Assembly: GCF_000715075.1 (NCBI RefSeq)
Contig: NC_134102.1
Span: 107,582,001-107,646,000 of the forward strand
DNA: 64,000 nt
From: Nicotiana tabacum
Taxonomy: Eukaryota; Streptophyta; Magnoliopsida; Solanales; Solanaceae
Direction of reading: 5' to 3'
A program made the position numbers and the translations under genes. How positions within the stretch are numbered: the stretch's first letter is position 1; every line of letters begins with the position of its first letter. Under the pieces are notes generated by a model. The model was given only the letters and a program-made list of their open reading frames with translations. It was not told the origin of the DNA and made no database searches. This document shows, one piece after another, positions 56,196 through 64,000 of this stretch.

Positions 56196-58410
56196 CTTTT
56201 CCATCTCCCCGATCATCTCCTCAAGCTAGTCCTCTTTAGCCCTTACCATTGACAGCTCATTTTCCCGCTCAGAATGAAGGGTTCATTTCGCCAACTCAAG
56301 GAACTCCACCCTCCTTCGAGCCTCCGACCGAGAAGAATCCGCCTTCTCAAGATCCTCATGCTTCTCGGTGATCTCACCCTTGAGGGCCTCCATCTGAAAC
56401 TGACACTCATCTAACTGGCCTTGCAGCTAGGCTACTTGCAGTTGGGTACTGACATTGGGCCTCAATGCCTTTGCTGAGTTCTAGCTCCTCCTCCTCCTTA
56501 TCTTTTAACGTCCCCTCAAGAATGCTGAAACACTCCACAACCGCCATCAGCTTTTCATTTTTTTAAAAATCCTCCCTCAAAGCCAGTACGTCGCCTCCTT
56601 TGTGAAATTGACCCCAGAGCTTCCGATACTTTCCACGGCATATTGTATACTTATCTTTCAGTTTCACATAAATTTCTTTATGCCTCTTTTCCCACCGAGC
56701 ACTCTCAATCTCTAGAATGCCCGTCTACAAAATGAAGAAAAGGTGTTAGAACTTGCAAAGAAACTACGGCATAAGGAAAGGAACAGACGATAATTGTACT
56801 TATCGTGAGAGCGATACCAGAAATATTATTCGACAAGGTACCGTCGTTTATCTTCTCGAGGGTAATGCCCTCTACTTCAGAATGGAGAGGACCAAGAGCA
56901 GGAATTACACGTTCTGTATTTACAAGCATATTACAATCCATTGGGATTGTAATAGTCCTAGATCCCCCCTCCAACCTCACCTCAAGTTGAATGAGACCCT
57001 AATCAATCATCCTTAACTCATCTAGATCCATGTCAGAATCATATCCGGCGTCCTCCTCAGCAACAGTCTTTCCTCTATCACCGGCAGACAAGGAGACATC
57101 TACTACAGCCCTAGAGGACAAAGCCTCCTCTTGCCTTGGAAGTGCGAGGCCGTCGTCAAGTGCCCCCTTTGACCGTCTCCCCCTCGAGACATACCAGTGC
57201 ATCCACATTCATCTCCTCCAAGTGCAGGGCCTCGTAATCCACCCCAGTACTCTCTCTAACATGTATTACAACCGTTTCTCGAAGAACAAAGTCTCCCCTA
57301 TTACAGTCATCTCTCGAAGAACATGTATTTCTCCCTCCCTCCCCCTATTTACGGCTCTCCTCTTACGAGGCATTAGACCCCCCATCATCAGGGGAGATAT
57401 CATTATCCTCATCAACCAGCGAAAAACGTTAAGGAGCAGAAGTAGTAGACAGGACAAAGATAGGCTCTTGGAATGTAGTAGCCAAGGCAAGGCACGGAAG
57501 GTACTCTAGTTGCAATAGGGGAAGAAGCCGAAGGCGCAATAGCCTTCCTTTGAAAATAAGGCACAAGCGCCCAGCTCATCCCCTTCCTGGGAAAAAGATA
57601 AACGTAGAAGTTAGTAGAACGAATCGACAAACAACAAATAGTAAAACGACCATGGCCAAAGAGAAGAAGTTACCTGTCGAAGGAAGAGTCAGCTTGAACT
57701 TCTTGAAAAATCTTGACCAAGGAATAAATATAGAAATAGGGCACTTACGTGTGTAGTTTCAATCCTTAGGAAAGCCATCGACCTTAGCAACAACGTCCTC
57801 AGTTCTGATGTAAATGAAGTTAAGCCAGAACGGACGAATGGCCTTGTCTTCCGTCTTCACCTTACGTCCACGATGGCGAAGGTTTAACATCGCTCCCCTA
57901 TAAAATCTAGGGGGGGTAGATGCACCAAATGCTGCAGCTTCAGTTCCCGACCATCTCGGCAAATTTTGTCAGCATTATGACAATCTTGTAGAAGTCTGAT
58001 GCAAGCTGAGAAGGGCAAACGCCGTAGTGACGACAAAATTCTTCCACCAACAGAAGAAGAGGGAATGAATAACCGATGAGGAAGGTGTAGGTGTATAAAG
58101 CGCAGTACCTAAGAAGATGAACCTGCACCACGTTCCCTTCAGCCAAGATCAATTCGACGTGGTTGGGAAGACCAAACTTGGCTTTGAATTTTGCCAACTC
58201 TTTGGACGTCATCGTTGATAGAAAGATCTCGGGTTCTGCATCCAGTAATTAGGTAAGATCAGACCTGACGTCAGGGTTACAGGGGATTATCTCCTCCACC
58301 GACAGGAAAGCTTCATCCTTAGCAGTGGCGGTCTCCCCATGGGAGGGAAACACAACCGCCAAGGGAGCAATGCGACTCCCTTCACCAGCATTTGAGGGCA
58401 AGTTTGACAT
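56196..58410 (-). pseudogene. element D: antisense accessory ORF, N-terminal and coiled-coil part
   Basis: A start at 58410 (MSNLPSNAGEG) leads to MTSKELAKFKAKFGLPNHVE and SFPLLLLVEEFCRHYGVCPS (58212-57940), then FWLNFIYIRTEDVVAKVDGF (about 57820-57760). After a poorly conserved middle there is a heptad-rich tail near 56690-56200 (KLKDKYTICRGKYRKLWGQF, LKDKEEELE). It is antisense to the original pol. Similar ORFs occur widely in Nicotiana-like genomes in Tat-element company. At least six stops break this copy. The function is unknown. Confidence 0.6.
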
Positions 58411-58682
58411 GCTTCAAGATAGTGAAGAAGAATACAAAAGTGAGAAATTGGGGGTGGTGTAGGGCAATGAAACATAGAAAAGAGATTGAGAGAAATAATA
58501 TTCAGAGAAGAAGGCTGGTATTTCGATAGGTTAGAAGAGCAAAAATTCGAATTCAGGTCCAACAACCTCTAATTATAGAAATCATGGCACCAAACCCGAA
58601 ATGGCTCATCATCATTGGCACCAAAATTGAAAGCGCAGATCCAATCATGGGTCACACACGAATCGAAGCAACGCATCGAGAA
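58411..58682. other. element D sequence upstream of the antisense ORF
   Basis: Short stretch with no clear domain, ending at the insertion point. GAGAA (58678-58682) precedes TGTAACG and would be the left target duplication of the next element. Confidence 0.5.
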
Positions 58683-61626
58683 TGTAACGACCCAATCGGT
58701 CATTTTCAGCTCTAGCATCGTTCGACGGTTTGAGGCCTTGGGTAGCTTTACTTCATGCTTTATGACTTGTACGTGTGGTCGGAATTGAATTTCGGGAAGT
58801 TCAGAGTTGATTCGGATGGAAAATTTCAATTTTGGAAGATTTAAGTTGGAAGAATTGACTAAGGTTTGACTTTTGAGTAAACAACCTAGGAATCAGGATG
58901 TGAAGGTTCCAATAAGTTCGTATGATAATTTCGGACTTGAGCGTATGTTCGGATTAAGTATCGGATCACCCGGGAGCATTTTGGCATTTATTATGGAAGG
59001 TTGGCATTTTGAAGGTTTAAGAATTTTCTAAGTTTGGTTTGAAGTGGATTTTGGTGTTATCAATTTTCATTTGGGATTCCGAGCCTTAAAATGGGCTCAT
59101 ATTGTGATTCATGACTTGTACGCAAAGTTTGGCGTCATTCCGGAATATTTTGGTATGGTTCGGATGCGTTCGTAGAAGTTTGAAAGTTCGAAAGTTAAAG
59201 AAGGATTTCGATCGTCAATTCATAGTTTTGATGTTATTTGGCATGATTTGAAGCCTCGAATAAGTTCGTAATATGTTTTGGGACGCATTGGCATAATTGC
59301 TAAATGTCCGGGGGGTCTCGGGTGGATTCCGGATTGTTAACGGATCAGATTTTGGACTTAAGGAAAAAGCTGGGGAATTCTGGTTGCTGGTGCAACCTCT
59401 TATGCGAAAGCTTCATTGCAGAAGTGACCTCACAGAAACGGCTGGGAGTAGACTGGGCAGAGGTCACTAGTGCGAAGAAATTCCCGCACCCTTGTGATCG
59501 TAGATGCGACCACTGGAGCGCAAATGCTAATTTTGATGGGAAGGCTAGGACCGCAGATGCAGACGAAGTCCGCAGAAGCGGAACCGCACCTGCGAATGAA
59601 ATATCGTAGAAGCGAAGGCGTAGAAGCGCTGGAGGGGCCGCATATGCGGAGGTTGAGGGGCCTAAAGGGAACTGCAGAAGCGGACTTTGTACAACAGAAG
59701 CGACGCCGCAGAAGCGGCCATTGGCTCCGCAGATGCGAAAAGGTCGCTGGCAGTGTTGTTTTAAGAACGGGATTTGGCCATTTTTCTTGCATTCTCTCTT
59801 GGTTTGGGCAATTTTTGGAGAGCTTCAAGTGGAGGTTTTCATCATCTATGTCAAGGTAAGTTATTCCCACCTATTGTAAGTTAAATACATGGATTATATA
59901 AGGATTTAAACATGAAAATTAGTAAAAATTGTGGGGGTTTTGGTGGAAAACCTAGAATTTGGTATTTTTGGAATTTGACCATGAAATTAGACATGGAATT
60001 AGGAATAAATTATATATTTGAGTTCGTAGTGTTATGGGTAAATATTATCTTCGAAAATATTCGAAATTCGGGCGCGTGGGCCCGAAGGTTGACTTTGTTG
60101 ACTTTTGAGCGAAGCTGAGAATCATTATAAATTGTTAAATTATACGAATTGGGGTATATTTTGATCGGTTTGCACGTTGTTTGACTAGTTTTGAAGATAC
60201 GAGCATCGGGTTAAGGTGTTTGAGTGGCGTTGGAGCTGGTTATGGAATTTCGGAGTGAGGTAAGTCTCTTGTCTAACTCTATGAGGGGGAATTACCCCTA
60301 GGTGATGTATTTGATATGTGCTACTTATTGCGGGGGCTACGTACCCCCAAGGTGACGAGAGTCCATACGTAGCTAAATTCATGTTATTGTCCAGGTAGAC
60401 TTAGGTTCACACTTTGTTATAACTGTACTATTTGAGTTGTCCCTTGCCTATTAAATTCCTTTATTTTACATTACGACTTGAGACTAGATTTGCGTAGAGT
60501 GATAGACTTGCTATGGTAGAGATTCGACGGGCTTCATGATTAGCCTCGCAATAATTGTACTCCTCTTACGAAGTTCTTCAGCATTATGCATTTTCATCGA
60601 AAGGTTTCCCTTAAAATATATAAATCACACGTCTATTCGTGAGTGGAGTTAAGGACCAGTTAAAGCTTCTTATTCTAATAGGATCGGTCCGTTCTCCTCG
60701 ACAGTATTATAGATACATCTATGGTTTGTGCTGTTCGACCCTCGGTAGTGCGCATATTATGATGGGATCGGGCCGTTTGCCTTGGCACGATTATGTATCA
60801 CACTCTCATGGAAGCGGGCTATTTGCCTCAGCAATAAAATAGATGTATTTATGATTCGTGTTGTTCAAACCTCGGAAGTGTACATATTATGATGGGATCA
60901 GGCCGTACACCTCGTCATTTCTATAAAATACTCCTATGAAATCGTGCAAAATAATTGACAAGAAGCCAGTATATCTATGAGTTTTCCTGATTTGAACTGT
61001 GACGACCTATCTGGTGAGGTCCACATATCTAGACTTGTTATTTTGTTTATTTACTTTGACTCACATATGTTTAATTCTATTGTACATGTCGTTTTGGACC
61101 ACTAGTAAGTATCGATGTCGACCTCTCGTCATTACTTCTCTGGGTTAGTCTAGATACTTACTGGGTACGCGTTGATTTACGTACTCATACTCACGTATTG
61201 CACTTATTATGCAGGTACATATACGTCTGGTGGTCTTTTGGACGCAAAGGCGTGGCTATTGCAGGGACTTTACCGTAAGCTGCATTCCATGTTACGATCC
61301 GCAGCCTGCAGAGTCTCCATCAGAGTTATTTATATTTTTCTATCTAATTTGTATTCCAGACAGACGTTGTATTTTATTATATTTCCTAGTTGATACTCAT
61401 GCACTTGTGACACCGAGTTTTGAGGGTTACTACGGGTTTTTCATTATTGTAGTTCATGTAATATTATCATTTTACCCTGTGAATTCTATTTTATACTATT
61501 TAATTAATAGAAATTATGATTTTAGAAGTAATAAGAATGAGTAATTAAGTTGATCAATTACTGTTGGCTTGCCTGACGGCGGCGTTAGGCGCCATCATGA
61601 CCTATATTGGATTTTGGGTCGTGACA
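58683..61626 (+). repeat. Tekay-like LTR, sense +
   Basis: It starts TGTAACGACCC and ends GGGTCGTGACA. It is homologous, in opposite orientation, to 14992-17887 plus 28038-28116. Modules are a CGCAGAAGCGG/CGCAGATGCGA cluster (59400-59748) followed by AAGGTAAGT at 59853-59861, a donor-like GAGGTAAGTCTCTTGTCTAA at 60257-60276, an imperfect hairpin (60328-60374), GATCGGGCCG-type units (60680-60915) and an acceptor-like ATTATGCAG at 61214. The predicted intron is 60260-61214. A degenerate primer site follows, so it is a 5' LTR and not a solo. Confidence 0.82.
59400..59748. repeat. CpG-rich cluster (CGCAGAAGCGG / CGCAGATGCGA type)
   Basis: About fifteen copies of GCAGAAGCGGA, CGCAGATGCGA, TAGAAGCG or TGCGAA(A/T)G variants in 350 bp with 8-20 bp spacers. 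It occupies the same position as the TCGCAAATGCGA cluster of the homologous LTR at 16896-17098, but the unit is different. Confidence 0.82.
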
Positions 61627-61643
61627 GCTTCATATCAGAGTAT
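61627..61643 (+). other. degenerate iMet primer-binding site
   Basis: GCTTCATATCAGAGTAT follows the LTR. It keeps ATATCAGAG of the iMet site TGGTATCAGAGC but has lost its first bases. Confidence 0.6.
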
Positions 61644-64000
61644 TAGGTTCACTTAGGTCTCACAAGTCATGAGCAAGTCAAGTAGAGTCTTGCTGATCGG
61701 TACAGAGACGTCTGTACTTATCTTCGAGAGGCTGCAGGGCTGTTAGGAGCAATTCCCTTCTTGATTCCTCATCGTGCAATTTGATTCCATCAAGGCTTGT
61801 GCCTTTATTTCCTTCTTACTCAATCTTATGCGACGTCGGGTGCTTGTTATCAATTGGGCGTCGAGGAGTTGTAATGGTACTGTAGACGGGGGTGCAGGAT
61901 ATTTTTCATTGCGTGTTTGGTCAGGCTATTATCATCGCCTTGCGGAAGGATGTTCTTTTGTTCAAGCTCAGTATATGTATTTCCTATGGTTTCGAGACTG
62001 TGCACGGATTGCTATGATGTCTATGTGTTGTTATCACACAATGTTGGCGTTATGGTAGGGTGTTTGTTTATGCGTCGAGGCAGTGAATGACATGAAAGGA
62101 GGATTTCCCTGTGCATGATTTAGAGGTTCAACATTTAATTCCAGCGGAGGAAAGGCAATCGGACTATGGATGTTTAGTCTTTGGTTGATGGAGTAACGAG
62201 ACTTGATATTTTCGAGCGTGGTGGAATTCTCATTTGTGATGTGGTGTTGTCGTCCTTGTTTGAACATATTAAGGTTCACCGGTGTTACGGTCTTCTTTCA
62301 TTTTCCTTCGGGGCAGGGTGTTGTGAAATAGTGCCTAAGAACCGGTTGTTAGAGATGGCAGTGTGTAGTGGTTTCAGAAATCGGATCGGTGTTTCTAATG
62401 CTGAAGGCTTGGGAAAGATGATCTTCTATGAGGTTTAGAGTTGGTAGAAATTTATTTGTTTAGGTGCTACAGGTATGGATTTTGGTTTGGGGTAGTAATT
62501 AGGCAACAAATAATGAGGAATGACATGGCGGGAGGTTGTCTCACGGTGGTTGGATTACTAGCAGGCCAAATATGAAAAGCGAAGGTCGAGAAGTTGCTTA
62601 AAGGAGATGGTTTGACCGAAGTGAGAGTGACATTGTAGCATCTAGATTCTGTGGTAGGATAGCCATGTACCTTGAGGAAGATTAGAGCGATTTGGGAGGC
62701 ATGGTGGAAAGTGACTAGGTCTACAGATTATAATTGGAATGGTGGTTAATATACGGAGAAAGATTAAACATGGCAGAAAGGAGTTTGCTTGAAATAAATA
62801 GGGGTGGGAAGATTTGATTATCGTTTCGGATGCAACATGACTCTGAGTTTGAAAGGTATTTTTGAACTTTCAGTTGATGTCAATGGGGAAGGAACAAACA
62901 TGTACAGCTGGTGGACGAGCATAGGCTCAGGAGGGTTCACTGAACTCGTGATAGTTGTACCCGGTGCAGCGTCGTTGGAAGATGTCGGCATGGAATACCA
63001 CATGTGGGTTATCTCCTGTGAACAGGTTAGCGGTTGTATGATTTTGATGAGGTTTCTATGAAGAGTTCTACTTACTAACCAACAGAAGGTCGGGTATATG
63101 ATCGTGGTTGATAATTCAGAATGTTTCATGAAAATTTTAACAAAAGATTTCAAGAAATTTGGCGGGTTAACGGTGTGAGGTCATGGTAATTGAGAAGGAG
63201 GAATCGTTGTGGGCTCTACATTATATAATGGTAGCTTTAAGCTAAGTGGGGGATCCCACCGTCTATGATCGGATCGCGTGGTTGTCTGCTTGTGCGGTTT
63301 CTGTTATCGATGCATTGGTGGATTACTATGACTAAGGAAAGAAAACATCAGGGATAATTTGAGCAAAGAAATTGATAAATGTGCATTATATTCTGCCTTA
63401 TCAATCTAGGTGCATGTTTTGGGAAGACCCAGAGTTTATGCTTCTTGTATATGTAATGTATAAGGAAGTGAATTCAGTCGGTTGCTTCTTTGAGAGGATA
63501 TTCATGTGATAGCAGAGCATTGGAGTTTGGTTATATTCTAGATCAGGACAGAGTGGGTGACTCTCGACAACGGCCCTAATGGGTTCAAGAATTAAAGTGC
63601 AGTGCCTAAGGATTTTGGGTCCGTGTGTTGTTAAGGATCGAGTTTTCACAGTGGATTACGAGTCGGACTTGGAATGTTCTATGTTATCATCGGGTATGCG
63701 GTGAAGTATTGGAGGAAAGGAATAAATAGCTTCAGATTTGCGAAAGGTCTTGCAGAATGGGTGTACCAGTTAGAGATATTGTTGTGCGCATAAGGAGAGT
63801 ATGAGATGGTTCGTGAGTATTGAGATGATGTGGTCTCATGATGCGGGTCACTCAGGATGAGTGTGGATTTGGTTCGTTATGTTTTTGAATGGAGCTATTA
63901 TTATTTCTAAGGCAAGTCGATAGTAAATTGGAAGAAGTTGGGTCTCAGCATGATGGTGGCAAAGATTAGTTCCTTCAGCATTTGAAGTTATACATGTGGT
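61644..64000 (+). mobile_element. internal region of a non-coding Tekay-like derivative
   Basis: The leader (to about 61760) matches that of the chromovirus, including GTACAGAGACGTCTGTACTT and CTTCGAGAGGCTGCAGGGCT. Beyond this there is no frame longer than about 110 codons and no gag, RT or integrase motif on either strand, although the base composition resembles old coding DNA. It is either a large non-autonomous derivative or a severely decayed copy. It runs out of the window. Confidence 0.6.

Larger units (their letters stand above)
48425..58682 (+). mobile_element. Tat-lineage Ty3/gypsy element D, rearranged by an inversion
   Basis: Parts are a 5' LTR (about 48425-49171), a degenerate primer site, gag (49300-51030), protease start (to about 51245), then a segment in reverse (51246-56195) carrying protease end, RT, RNase H, second RNase H and integrase on minus, then more element sequence with an antisense ORF (56196-58410). 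Turning 51246-56195 round makes both the pol frame and the antisense frame continuous. Stops throughout make it inactive. The 3' end is cut by the LTR at 58683. The family differs from elements A and B: pol reads YIDDMLVKS in RT and CEQCQKYAP in integrase. Confidence 0.8.

Noticed and set aside
56705..57509. 91-159 codon frames in the antisense-ORF middle
   Set aside because: No domain, and they overlap on both strands in a decayed part of element D.
61774..63153. Frames in the internal region of element C
   Set aside because: Short, overlapping on both strands, and without gag or pol motifs.

Overview
The window is plant nuclear DNA, most likely from a Solanaceae genome close to Nicotiana. 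The evidence is the intron-containing RDR6 and SHINE-type AP2/ERF genes, whose sequences look tobacco-like, and dense nested Ty3/gypsy LTR retrotransposons of the Tat/Ogre-like and Tekay/Del chromovirus types. Only about 10 kb (roughly 37-47 kb) is host genic DNA. Almost everything else is dead or rearranged retroelement sequence. No tRNA, rRNA or CRISPR locus was recognised.

Layout. (1) 1-9608: the 3' part of a decayed Tat-lineage element (A) on the + strand: pre-protease, protease/G-patch, RT, RNase H, a second archaeal-type RNase H, integrase, a long repeat-rich 3' region and the 3' LTR. (2) 9609-11622: AT-rich spacer with a ~46-bp tandem array. (3) 11623-36946: a second Tat element (B) with its own two LTRs, a large internal deletion and two LTR-only insertions (14992-28116 and 31440-34416). 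The first of these is split by a nested Tekay-type chromovirus (17888-28032, minus strand) with a perfect 5-bp target duplication. (4) 36947-46500: the host island. It holds RDR6 (+; 1197 aa; two coding exons plus a likely 5'-UTR intron) and, converging on it, a SHINE/WIN1-like AP2/ERF gene (-; two exons). RDR6 makes double-stranded RNA for tasiRNA and transgene or virus silencing; SHINE factors control cuticle lipid genes. (5) 46676-48323: a very long compound microsatellite and a small TIR-bounded repeat. (6) 48425-58682: a third Tat element (D). Its gag/protease start is on + while protease-end to integrase is on -, and an antisense accessory ORF is split the opposite way; one ~4.95-kb inversion explains all of this. 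(7) 58683-64000: a 2.9-kb LTR (C) with a degenerate iMet primer-binding site and a non-coding internal region running off the window.

The most striking signal beyond ordinary annotation is a shared architecture inside the 2.3-3.0 kb LTRs of the Tekay-like group (14992-17887 with 28038-28116, 17888-20216, 25382-27815, 31440-34416 and 58683-61626). Each carries, in the same order, a CpG-rich cluster of family-specific short palindromes, a splice-donor-like GAGGTAAGT box (AAGGTAAGT in one), an imperfect hairpin around a CTCGTCACCT core, arrays of family-specific GC-rich units and a splice-acceptor-like box, giving a predicted 0.84-1.0 kb intron. This looks like a conserved spliced transcription unit within the LTR in which the repeat modules are swapped between families. 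It is an inference from reading the sequence and needs RNA data.
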